In this document: positions 24,722-32,168 of the stretch, in pieces | Numbering within the stretch: position 1 is the first letter of the stretch | How the letters are laid out: every line of letters starts with the position of its first letter | Source: Streptomyces sp. S465 | Lineage (GTDB): Bacteria > Actinomycetota > Actinomycetes > Streptomycetales > Streptomycetaceae | Direction: 5' to 3' | Assembly (NCBI RefSeq): GCF_026898115.1 | Contig: NZ_CP114036.1 | Coordinates: 4,768,001 to 4,832,000, forward strand | DNA: 64,000 bases | Translations under genes and position numbers: made by a program | The notes under the pieces: model-generated | The model's database searches: none | Seen by the model: the letters and a program-made list of their open reading frames with translations, nothing else | What the model was told of the DNA's origin: nothing

Positions 24722-26176
24722 GTGACCGCCATCCAGCAGGACCACCCGCCCGAGCAGCCCCGCCCCTCCGACCAGGCCCATGGCCACGGACACGGACACG
24801 GACACGGACACGGCCATGCGCACGGCCACTCCCACGGCCATTCCCACGGCCACGGTCCGGCCACCCCTGTCTCGGCCCGCCTCCGCAAGGTCATCGCGGC
24901 GGTGCTCATCCCCTTCACCGTCGCCGTCGTCGCCGGTCTGATCGTGCTCTGGCCGGGCGGCACACCCGACCACAAGGCGAACGGCCGCAGCGGCCTCGGC
25001 TTCGACCAGCAGACCGTCGCGGGGCGAGTGGTGAAGGTCGAGGAGGTGAACTGCGCCGATGTCAACGCCCAGCCGCAGGCGCCCACCGAGCCCGGCCAGG
25101 ACAGCGCCGCCCAGAACGGCGCCTCCGGGCAGGACGGGAAGAACAGCGTCTGCGAAAAGGCCACCATCGAGGTCACCTCGGGCAAGGACAAAGGCCGCAC
25201 CTTCCCCGAAATCGTCCAGCCCAATGCCTCCCGCCACTTCAGCGCCGGGCAGGAGCTGAAGCTGGCATACGCCCCCAAGGCGCCCAAGGACCTCCAGTAC
25301 TCCGTGTCCGACGTCGACCGGTCGATGCCGATGGCGCTGCTCGCGGGGCTGTTCGCGCTCGCCGTCGTGGTGGTGGGGCGGCTGCGCGGGGTGTTCGCGC
25401 TGGTGGCGCTGGCCATCAGCTTCGGCGTGCTGACACTGTTCATCCTCCCGGCGATACTCCAGGGTTCCAATCCGCTGGTGGTCGCGGTCGTCGGGGGCAG
25501 CGCGATCATGCTGCTGGCGCTCTATATGTGCCACGGCCTGACGGCGCGTACATCGGTCGCCGTGCTCGGCACGCTGGTGTCACTGCTGCTGATCGGGGTG
25601 CTCGGCTCGCTGTTCATCGGCTGGGCGAGCCTGACCGGCAACACCGACGACCAGACCGGGCTGGTACACGGCCTCTATCCGAACATCGAAATACGCGGGT
25701 TGCTGCTCGCAGGCGTGATCATCGGCTCGCTGGGGGTGCTGGACGATGTGACGGTCACCCAGACCTCAGCGGTCTGGGAGCTGCGGGACGCGGACCCGAC
25801 CGCGTCCCGGCGCACGCTCTACGGGGCGGCGATGCGGATCGGGCGGGACCACATCGCCTCCGTCGTGAACACCCTGGTGCTGGCCTACGCGGGCGCGTCG
25901 CTTCCGCTGCTGCTGCTGTTCTCCATCGCGGACAGCAGCGTGGGCACAGTCGCCACGAGCGAGATCGTGGCGGAGGAGATCGTACGGACGCTCGTGGGCA
26001 GCATCGGGCTCGTCGCCTCGGTGCCGGTGACCACGGCGCTGGCCGTGCTCGTGGTCTCGGCGGACCGTGCGCCGGCGGCGGCCGGCGGCGGGGAGCGAAC
26101 CGGCACGGGCGCCCAGGGAGCCTCCCGGGCCGGCCGGAGCGGACGCGGGCGGCGGCGCCGGGCGAAGACCCGCTGA
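24722..26176 (+). CDS. YibE/F-family membrane protein with His-rich head
   Basis: A 484-residue multi-pass membrane protein. Residues 20-44 alternate His with Gly/Ala/Ser (13 His in 25 residues), a probable metal-binding tail. One helix follows at about 58-78. An extracytoplasmic domain (80-200) holds a TFPEIVQPNASRHFSAGQELKLAY segment like the YibE N-domain. The YibE/F core has seven or so helices, including VVAVVGGSAIMLLALYMCHGLTARTSVAVLGT and LGVLDDVTVTQTSAVWELRDADP. The family function is unknown; some members are linked to metal or peptide phenotypes. The tail is Arg-rich. The start is GTG with no ribosome site. It diverges from thiC. Confidence 0.86.
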   Translation: MTAIQQDHPPEQPRPSDQAHGHGHGHGHGHGHAHGHSHGHSHGHGPATPVSARLRKVIAAVLIPFTVAVVAGLIVLWPGGTPDHKANGRSGLGFDQQTVAGRVVKVEEVNCADVNAQPQAPTEPGQDSAAQNGASGQDGKNSVCEKATIEVTSGKDKGRTFPEIVQPNASRHFSAGQELKLAYAPKAPKDLQYSVSDVDRSMPMALLAGLFALAVVVVGRLRGVFALVALAISFGVLTLFILPAILQGSNPLVVAVVGGSAIMLLALYMCHGLTARTSVAVLGTLVSLLLIGVLGSLFIGWASLTGNTDDQTGLVHGLYPNIEIRGLLLAGVIIGSLGVLDDVTVTQTSAVWELRDADPTASRRTLYGAAMRIGRDHIASVVNTLVLAYAGASLPLLLLFSIADSSVGTVATSEIVAEEIVRTLVGSIGLVASVPVTTALAVLVVSADRAPAAAGGGERTGTGAQGASRAGRSGRGRRRRAKTR

Positions 26177-26201
26177 GCCGGCCGGGGCACGCCACCCCGG
26201 C

Positions 26202-26385
26202 GGTTCGCGGGACCCGGCCCGGCGGTTCCCCGGTTCCGGCCCGCCCGTTCGCCGACCCCGGCCGGTGGTTCGCGGGACCCGGCCCGACGGTTCCCCGGTT
26301 CCGGCCCGCCCGTTCGCCGACCCCGGCCGGTGGTTCGCGGATCCCGGCCCGGCGGTTCACCGGTTCCGGCCCGGCGGTTCGCGGG
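26202..26385. repeat. 65-bp direct tandem repeat
   Basis: GGTTCGCGG starts units at 26202, 26267 and 26332, an exact 65-bp period. The first two units differ at only a few bases; the third is shortened, with a further GGTTCGCGGGA at 26376. It lies between the convergent yibE/F-type and ssgA genes, where a terminator would be expected. Confidence 0.88.
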
Positions 26386-26451
26386 ACTCGACCGCGCCAC
26401 CGCGCACCAGCCGCGCCGCCGCGGGCCGGCCTCGGCCCGCGCATCCGGCGC

Positions 26452-26859
26452 TCAGCCCGCGTACCGGTCCTCGGCCAGGATGCGGTCGAGCTCGGCGTCG
26501 AGGTCGCCGACCGGATCGCAGGCCATCGGCTCCTGGCCGAAAGGCACCACCCGGTCCGTCCGGTCCAGGAAGGCCACGAGAGGAGCGGCGCCGGCCCGGA
26601 ACAGGGCCCGCTCACAGCCCACCTGAAGTCTGATGAAGACGTCGGAGAGCCCCTCGGGCGAGGCGGGGGCGATGCGCACATCCCCCTCGCCGGTGGGTCT
26701 GCTCAACCCGTCCAGCAGCAGCTCCCGGGCGAAGGACCAGCTCACCGGCGCGTCACCGGGCAGATGGAAGGTGATCTCGACCGCATAGGGGTCACTGCTG
26801 TCGTAGGACAGCTCGACCGGGATCCGGAAGGAGAGATCCTGCGACACCAGGAAGGTCAT
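26452..26859 (-). CDS. ssgA: SsgA-type sporulation and cell-division regulator
   Basis: A 135-residue SsgA-like protein. MTFLVSQDLSFRIPVELSY, ITFHLPGDAPVSWSFARELL and IRLQVGCERALFRAGAAPLVAFLDRTDRVVPFGQE match SsgA itself closely in my memory, and the length and neighbours (thiC, yibE/F-type, DUF5326, cupin, ptpA) fit the ssgA locus of S. coelicolor. SsgA activates sporulation-specific division by recruiting SsgB and FtsZ (family knowledge). The ATG at 26859 is preceded by GGCGGAAG. Its usual upstream activator gene ssgR is absent here. Tandem ATGCGTGAC copies lie upstream of the start. Confidence 0.8.
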   Translation of the reverse strand: MTFLVSQDLSFRIPVELSYDSSDPYAVEITFHLPGDAPVSWSFARELLLDGLSRPTGEGDVRIAPASPEGLSDVFIRLQVGCERALFRAGAAPLVAFLDRTDRVVPFGQEPMACDPVGDLDAELDRILAEDRYAG

Positions 26860-27486
26860 CGTCACTTCCGCCTGGACTGTGTCACGCATGTCACGCATCG
26901 TTCGCCGCCCCGGGTTGTTTGCGCTTGGCCGCCGACTCTGGAGAGTAGCGACTCGATTGCGCTGCGGAGTCGGTTTGCCTCATGTGAGGGAACGAAAATG
27001 GCCAGTGTTGCCGTGGGGAGACCCACACGTCCGGACGGTGCCGTCCCGGTGGGCGGGGGATCGGGGCCGGCGCACCGGCCATATCGAAGATCGCTGTCGT
27101 CAACAGGCACCCCCGGGGTGTGTTGCGAGGCAGACGCCGAAAGGAAGAGCGAGGAAGAACGCCGAGGACTCGCACTCTAACGGCAGGGGTGCCGCCGGGC
27201 CGTGCTCCCGCCCCGGCGGTATCCCTCGCGCGGCGTATCCGCGCGAGGCGGGGTCCGACAGGGCCCGCCCGCGCGATGCGACAGATCCTGGGGGAACGCG
27301 ACGGGGAACGCGACAGGCCCTGGGGCGCGTCAGGCCGACGGAGACGCGTCAGCCCCTGAGGGACCCGTGAGACCGGACCGACCCGTCAGACCCGACCGGA
27401 ACCCGTCAGAACGGCGGGAACGAGCAAGGGCCCCCGGGAACGTGCCGTGCGCGCCATGGGGACGCGTCGAGCGCCGTGGGGGCACG
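26860..27486. other. Gene-free stretch where ssgR would be expected
   Basis: This 627-bp gap between ssgA and the DUF5326 gene has no convincing coding sequence. Frames on both strands are short and Arg/Pro-rich, and none resembles an IclR-family protein. Near ssgA (26930-26990) the DNA is richer in A/T, with CGACTC/GAGTCG inverted repeats, probably the ssgA promoter. From about 27290 to 27480 it becomes repetitive, with recurring GGGAACGCGAC, GCGTCAG and CCCGTCAGA motifs. Confidence 0.6.
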
Positions 27487-27681
27487 TCAGGAGGTGAACT
27501 TCCGTACGACGTAGATCAGCCCGGCGATCAGCGCCACCAGCAGCAGCGCCTTGAAGACGAGGCTCACCACGAACCCGATCACGCTCATGATCAGGCCGCC
27601 GAACACGGCGAGCACGAGGACCGGTATCGCGATCCAGGTCACCCACCACGGCAACCCCTGGAATATCCCCTTCGTGGTCAC
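27487..27681 (-). CDS. DUF5326-like small membrane protein
   Basis: A 64-residue protein with two transmembrane helices (about residues 11-36 and 37-58) and a basic end, YVVRKFTS. It resembles the Streptomyces DUF5326 family, whose members also begin with an IFxGxPWWVxW motif. The function is unknown. The GTG start has GGGAG 4-5 bases upstream. A start 13 codons earlier is possible but adds only polar residues. Confidence 0.78.
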   Translation of the reverse strand: MTTKGIFQGLPWWVTWIAIPVLVLAVFGGLIMSVIGFVVSLVFKALLLVALIAGLIYVVRKFTS

Positions 27682-27873
27682 GTGACTCCCTGCTTTCTCT
27701 GCACGCCGTGGGCCCGGCACCGACGGCCGGTCCGCCCTGCCGTCGATGCTAGGACGGGACGGAAGCGCGCGGGCGGCCCGCGCCCCCCGTCCTCCCCTGA
27801 CCGGACCCCTACGGGACCGGCCCGCGGCACATCAGCTCCGCGATGGACCAGACGGCGACAGCCCTCCGGCGGC

Positions 27874-28191
27874 TCAGCCCTCCGGCGGCGAGAACACCAC
27901 CAGCACCCGCAGGTCCTCGGTGATGTGGTGGAACTTGTGCGCCGTGCCCGCCGGTACGTACACCACGCTGCCCCGCGCCACCTGCGTCGTCTCCATCCCC
28001 ACCGTGATCGACGCCCGGCCGCTCACCACCATGTACACCTCGTCCTGGCCGTGCGGCGACTGCGGGTCGGCCTGGCCCGCGTCCAGCGCGTAGAGTCCCA
28101 CGGACATGTTCCGCTCCCGCAGGAACTGTAGATACGCGCCGTTGTTCGCGGCGCGCTCCGCCTCCAGCTCATCCAGCCGGAACGCCTTCAT
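27874..28191 (-). CDS. Cupin-domain protein
   Basis: A 105-residue single-domain cupin. Cupin motif 1 appears as SPHGQDEVYMVVSGRASITVG and motif 2 as VYVPAGTAHKFHHITEDLRVLVVF, including likely metal-binding His and Glu residues. It is cytoplasmic, with unknown substrate. ATG 28191 is preceded by GGAGAGG at proper spacing. It diverges from the holin-4-like gene. Length is typical of small cupins. Confidence 0.88.
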   Translation of the reverse strand: MKAFRLDELEAERAANNGAYLQFLRERNMSVGLYALDAGQADPQSPHGQDEVYMVVSGRASITVGMETTQVARGSVVYVPAGTAHKFHHITEDLRVLVVFSPPEG

Positions 28192-28257
28192 TCGCCTCTC
28201 CACCCCTGTGTACGGTGCCCCTGCCTGTGGCGGGGCCGGTCTGCGACGATCTCAGCC

Positions 28258-28638
28258 ATGAAGAATTTTCTCGTCAAGACGATCGCGAACGCCGGTGCCC
28301 TCGGCGTCGCCATCTGGCTGCTCAAGGACATCACGCTCACCGGTGAGAACACCGGCCGCAAGGCGCTCACCCTCATTCTGGTCGCGCTGGTCTTCGGCGT
28401 GGTGAACGTGGTGGTCAAGCCGATCGTCAAGCTCCTGGCCTTCCCGTTGTTCATCCTGACCCTGGGGCTGATCACGCTGGTGATCAACGCCCTGATGCTG
28501 CTGCTGACCTCATGGCTGGCCGGAAAGCTGGATCTCAGCTTCCATGTGGACGGTTTCGGCACCGCCGTGCTCGGCGGTCTGATCGTCGCCATAGTCGCGT
28601 GGGCCCTGCACGTCGTGCTGCCCGAGGACGATGACTGA
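28258..28638 (+). CDS. Phage-holin-4-superfamily membrane protein
   Basis: A 126-residue protein with four hydrophobic helices and the family patterns GVVNVVVKPIVKLLAFPLFILTLGLITLVINALML and DGFGTAVLGGLIVAIVAW. Despite the family name, chromosomal copies in Streptomyces are ordinary membrane proteins of unknown function, not lysis genes. There is no ribosome site before the ATG, so it may be leaderless. ptpA follows 12 bp downstream, so they are probably co-transcribed. Confidence 0.85.
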   Translation: MKNFLVKTIANAGALGVAIWLLKDITLTGENTGRKALTLILVALVFGVVNVVVKPIVKLLAFPLFILTLGLITLVINALMLLLTSWLAGKLDLSFHVDGFGTAVLGGLIVAIVAWALHVVLPEDDD

Positions 28639-28650
28639 TCACGGCCGGAG

Positions 28651-29304
28651 ATGATGGACGGCATGAGAGACCCGTCGCCCTACCGTGTCTGCTTCGTCTG
28701 TACCGGCAACATATGCCGCTCGCCGATGGCCGAATCCGTCTTCCGCTTCCATGCCGAGGAAGCCGGGCTGGACGGTCGCGTCGAGGTGGACAGCGCGGGC
28801 ACCGGGCCCTGGCACGAGGGCGACGGGGCCGACCGCCGTGCCGTCGACGTGCTCACCGCCCACGGCTATGAGCAGGATCACATCGCGCGCCAGTTCCGGG
28901 CCGAGTGGTTCGAACGCCTCGATCTGGTCATCGCCTTGGACAGCGGCCATCTGCACGAGCTGCGCGCGCTCGCCCCGACCCCGCACGACGCCGCGAAGGT
29001 GCGGCTGCTGCGGAGTTACGATCCGGACGCGGACCAGGACGCGCTGGGCGGCCTCGATGTGCCGGACCCCTACTTCGGCGGGACGGACGACTTCGAGGAG
29101 TGCCTGGAGATGATCGAGGCCGCCAGCGGCGGGCTGCTGGACGCGGTCGCCGAGGCCCTCGACGCCGCGGAGCGGACCGGAAGCACGGCGCGCGCCGAGA
29201 GCGCCGAGAGCGCCGAGAACAGCACCCAGGGCGCCCAGAGCGCCGAGAACACGGAGAACGCGCCGGCCGCCGATGGCCCGGACGCGGGAAAGGAGCCCGT
29301 ATGA
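28651..29304 (+). CDS. ptpA: Low-molecular-weight protein tyrosine phosphatase
   Basis: A 217-residue (maximum) phosphatase. The catalytic P-loop CTGNICRS (Cys17-X5-Arg23) lies near the N-terminus and the general acid Asp is in DVPDPYFGG. Residues 1-165 are the LMW-PTP fold. A low-complexity tail of about 45 residues (AESAESAEN type repeats) follows and is not part of the usual domain. In S. coelicolor the ptpA gene in this position affects secondary metabolism (memory). ATGs at 28651, 28654 and 28663 are possible; the last fits family length best. The gene overlaps the next by ATGA. Confidence 0.92.
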   Translation: MMDGMRDPSPYRVCFVCTGNICRSPMAESVFRFHAEEAGLDGRVEVDSAGTGPWHEGDGADRRAVDVLTAHGYEQDHIARQFRAEWFERLDLVIALDSGHLHELRALAPTPHDAAKVRLLRSYDPDADQDALGGLDVPDPYFGGTDDFEECLEMIEAASGGLLDAVAEALDAAERTGSTARAESAESAENSTQGAQSAENTENAPAADGPDAGKEPV

Positions 29305-30458
29305 CCGGTGACGGTACCCGTGCCGTACGGGCCGGACTGCCCGAGGCCGAGGCGTACGCGCCGACGCTGCCCGGCCCGGTATTCGCCGCCCACTTCCACC
29401 TTCCCGGCGACGCCGTCGGCCCCTACACCTACGGCCGGGACGCCAACCCCACCTGGTCCCTGCTGGAGCGGGCGATCAGCGAGCTGGAGTCACCGGGCAC
29501 CGACGCCGAGACGGTCGTCTTCTCCTCCGGCATGGGCGCGATCTCGGCCGTACTGCTGTCCCAGCTGCGCCAGGGCGAGGCGGCCGTCCTGCCGTCCGAC
29601 GGCTATCAGCTGCTGCCGGCGCTGATCGAGCGGCTGGAGGGTTACGGCGTCACGGTGCGCACCGCCCCGACCGGCGAGGACGCCCAGCTGGCCGCGCTGG
29701 ACGACCGGACGAAACTGCTGTGGCTGGAAACCCCGTCCAATCCCGGACTGGACGTCTGCGACATCCGCCGGCTGGCCGCGGCCGCGCACGCCCGCGGTGC
29801 GCTGGTCGCCGTCGACAACACCCTCGCCACCCCGCTCGGCCAGCGCCCGCTGGAGCTCGGCGCGGACTTCGCCGTGGCCAGCGGCACCAAGGCGCTCACC
29901 GGCCATGGCGATGTGCTGCTCGGCTATGTGACCTGCCGCGATCCGCGGCTGGCCGCCGAGGTGCGGGCCTGGCGCAAGACGGTCGGCGCGATCCCCGGCC
30001 CCATGGAGGCATGGCTCGCCCACCGCTCGCTGGCCACCCTCCAGCTGCGCGTCGACCGCCAGGCGGCGACCGCCCTGGCCCTCGCCGAGGCGCTGCGCGA
30101 CCGCCCCGAGATCACCGGGTTGCGCCACCCCGGTCTGCCGACCGATCCGGCGCACCGGCTCGCGGTGGAGCAGATGCGCGGTGGGCGCTTCGGCTGCGTG
30201 GTCTCCTTCACCCTCCCGGACAAGGCGCATGCGGAGCGCTTCCTGGCCGAGCTGCGGCTGGTGGACGACGCGACCAGCTTCGGCGGGGTGCGCTCCACGG
30301 CGGAGCGGCGCGGACGGTGGGGCGGCGACGCCGTACCCGAGGGCTTCATCCGGTTCTCGGTGGGCGCCGAGGACCCGGACGACCTGATCGCCGATGTGCT
30401 GCGGGCGCTCGACACGGCACGCGCCGGAACCGGTAACCGAACCGGGGCGAGTGGCTGA
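29301..30458 (+). CDS. Cystathionine gamma-lyase/synthase family PLP enzyme
   Basis: A 385-residue Cys/Met-metabolism PLP enzyme. It shows YGRDANPTW, SSGMGAISA (phosphate grip), LWLETPSNPGLDVCDI, AVDNTLATPLGQRPLELGAD, and the PLP lysine in ASGTKALTGHGD. The C-terminal SFGGVRSTAERRGRW and EGFIRFSVGAEDPDDLI are typical of gamma-lyases. It probably cleaves cystathionine or another sulfur amino acid. ATGA overlap with ptpA and an AAGGAG site show co-translation. A strong hairpin follows. Confidence 0.9.
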   Translation: MTGDGTRAVRAGLPEAEAYAPTLPGPVFAAHFHLPGDAVGPYTYGRDANPTWSLLERAISELESPGTDAETVVFSSGMGAISAVLLSQLRQGEAAVLPSDGYQLLPALIERLEGYGVTVRTAPTGEDAQLAALDDRTKLLWLETPSNPGLDVCDIRRLAAAAHARGALVAVDNTLATPLGQRPLELGADFAVASGTKALTGHGDVLLGYVTCRDPRLAAEVRAWRKTVGAIPGPMEAWLAHRSLATLQLRVDRQAATALALAEALRDRPEITGLRHPGLPTDPAHRLAVEQMRGGRFGCVVSFTLPDKAHAERFLAELRLVDDATSFGGVRSTAERRGRWGGDAVPEGFIRFSVGAEDPDDLIADVLRALDTARAGTGNRTGASG

Positions 30459-30508
30459 AGCCGGGAATTAGGGAGCCGGTGGCTGAAACCGACCGGGTAG
30501 ACCTGTGC

Positions 30509-30547
30509 GGGCGTCTCAAGCCTCCCCCCTCGTGGCTTGAGACGCCC
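30509..30547 (+). terminator. Hairpin after the gamma-lyase gene
   Basis: GGGCGTCTCAAGCC (30509-30522) pairs perfectly with 30534-30547 (14-bp stem, 11-base loop). Confidence 0.85.
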
Positions 30548-30682
30548 CGGCTCTCCCGTGGAGAACCGCTCGAACAAGGCTAGTTGACTCAGCGTCAGTG
30601 TCCAATCACAGTAGCGACATGGACCTATCGGCATATTTATAGTTGGCATGCGGTCGGGGCGGGACGAGGCGAGGGGAACCGC

Positions 30683-31579
30683 ATGGATCTAGCCCTCTTA
30701 CGCACCTTTGTCACGGTTCACCGCGCCGGGTCCTTCACCCGCGCCGCCGGGCTGCTCGGGCTCTCCCAGCCCGCCGTCACCGGCCAGATACGCACCCTGG
30801 AGCGGCAGCTGGGCCGCCCCCTGTTCCTCCGTACGGCGCGCGGCGTCGTCCCCACCACCGTCGGGGACGAACTCGCCCACAAGGCAGCGCCACATCTCGA
30901 CGCCCTGGTGGAGATCACCGAGACGGGTCTGGACGACCGCTCCCCGCTGCGCACCCTGCATCTCGCGGGCCCTCCGGAGTTCACCGCGCTGCGCGCCCTG
31001 CCCGCGCTGACCACCCTCGTCACCCAGGGCCTGGCGGTGCGCTGCGCCTTCGGCAGCGCCGAGGAGCTGTTCGAGGGTCTCGGCGCCGGCCACCACGACC
31101 TGGCCATCGCCACCGCCCGGCCACGCGGCCGGCTGCTGGCCGCCACCCCGCTGTGCGACGAGGAGCATGTGCTGGTCGCCGCCCCCCGCTGGGCCGCCCG
31201 GCTCGGCGGGCCCGCGGTGCTCCAGATGAAGGGGGTGAGCGCGCTGGAGGCGCTGCCCGTCGTCGAGGTGCACGAGAGCCTGCCGCTGGTCACCCGCTAC
31301 TGGTCGGCCGTCTTCGACGCCCGTCCGGTCACCGCCGGCACGATCATCGCGCCCGATCTGCGCGCGGTGCTGGCGTGCGTCGCGGAGGGCGCCGGGCTCG
31401 GCGTCCTGCCGCGCTATCTGTGCATGGACGCGCTGGACGCCGGGGAGGTGGTGGCGCTGCTCAATCCGCCGGTGCCGCCGCTGCGTACCTATTTCCTGGT
31501 GGTCCGGACGGGAGCGCTCGCCCTGCCGCATATCGCGCGGGCGCACGATTGGCTGTTACGCGCGGCTGTCGACTGGTGA
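30683..31579 (+). CDS. LysR-family transcriptional regulator
   Basis: A 298-residue regulator. The N-terminal winged helix has LLRTFVTVHRAGSFTRAAGLLGLSQPAVTGQIRTLERQLGRPLFLRT (residues 4-50). The effector domain covers the rest and ends with VAEGAGLGVLPRYL, as usual. GAGGGGAAC precedes the ATG. The gene is not divergent from an obvious target; the preceding sulfur-amino-acid enzyme is separated by a terminator. A TTGACT element at 30583 and an A/T-rich stretch near 30630 mark its promoter region. Confidence 0.92.
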   Translation: MDLALLRTFVTVHRAGSFTRAAGLLGLSQPAVTGQIRTLERQLGRPLFLRTARGVVPTTVGDELAHKAAPHLDALVEITETGLDDRSPLRTLHLAGPPEFTALRALPALTTLVTQGLAVRCAFGSAEELFEGLGAGHHDLAIATARPRGRLLAATPLCDEEHVLVAAPRWAARLGGPAVLQMKGVSALEALPVVEVHESLPLVTRYWSAVFDARPVTAGTIIAPDLRAVLACVAEGAGLGVLPRYLCMDALDAGEVVALLNPPVPPLRTYFLVVRTGALALPHIARAHDWLLRAAVDW

Positions 31580-31612
31580 GTAAGTGGTTTCGCGGGACGA
31601 AAGGCGCGGCAG

Positions 31613-32110
31613 ATGTCCTGCATGACCGAACGACCCGTGGTCAAACGCACCGCCCGCGCCATTCTGCTCGAGGGCGACACCGCCCCCCGGATGATTCTGA
31701 TCAAGCGCACCAAGCCCGGACAGCCGCCCTACTGGATCACTCCGGGCGGCGGGATGGAGCCCGAGGACCCGACCGTCGTCGAGGCCCTGCACCGCGAGGT
31801 GGACGAGGAGCTGGGCGCGAAGGTGACGGATGTGGTGCCCGCCTTCGTCGACACCGTCCCGCACCCCGACGGCGGGAGCGCGGACGGCGTCAAGGTGCAG
31901 CACTTCTTCGTCTGCCGGCTCGCCTCGATGGATCTCACCCGGCGGCACGGCCCGGAGGTGGACGAACCGTGCGGGGAGTACGAGGTGGTCAGCGTGCCGT
32001 TCACCCGCGAGGGGATCGCCTCGGTCGAGGTGGTGCCGCCGTCGCTGCGGGCCTACCTCGACGCGAACGTCGAGGGTGTGCGGGCCCTGCTCGCGGACGA
32101 CCTCGGCTAG
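31613..32110 (+). CDS. Nudix hydrolase
   Basis: A 165-residue Nudix protein. The Nudix box is complete: GGGMEPEDPTVVEALHREVDEE (GX5EX7REUXEE with GA following). It hydrolyses a nucleoside diphosphate derivative; specificity is unknown. The ATG at 31613 has AAGGCG six bases upstream; a second ATG three codons later (MTERPVVK) is equally possible. It converges with the next gene across 58 bp. Confidence 0.9.
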   Translation: MSCMTERPVVKRTARAILLEGDTAPRMILIKRTKPGQPPYWITPGGGMEPEDPTVVEALHREVDEELGAKVTDVVPAFVDTVPHPDGGSADGVKVQHFFVCRLASMDLTRRHGPEVDEPCGEYEVVSVPFTREGIASVEVVPPSLRAYLDANVEGVRALLADDLG

Positions 32111-32168
32111 GAGGCGGGGCCGGGGCGGGCCCCGCCCCGACCGATCCTCGCCGCACCACGTCCGCGTT

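Noticed and set aside
28258..28638. Holin as evidence for a prophage
   Set aside because: The holin-4 superfamily name is misleading; no other phage genes nearby and neighbours are core.
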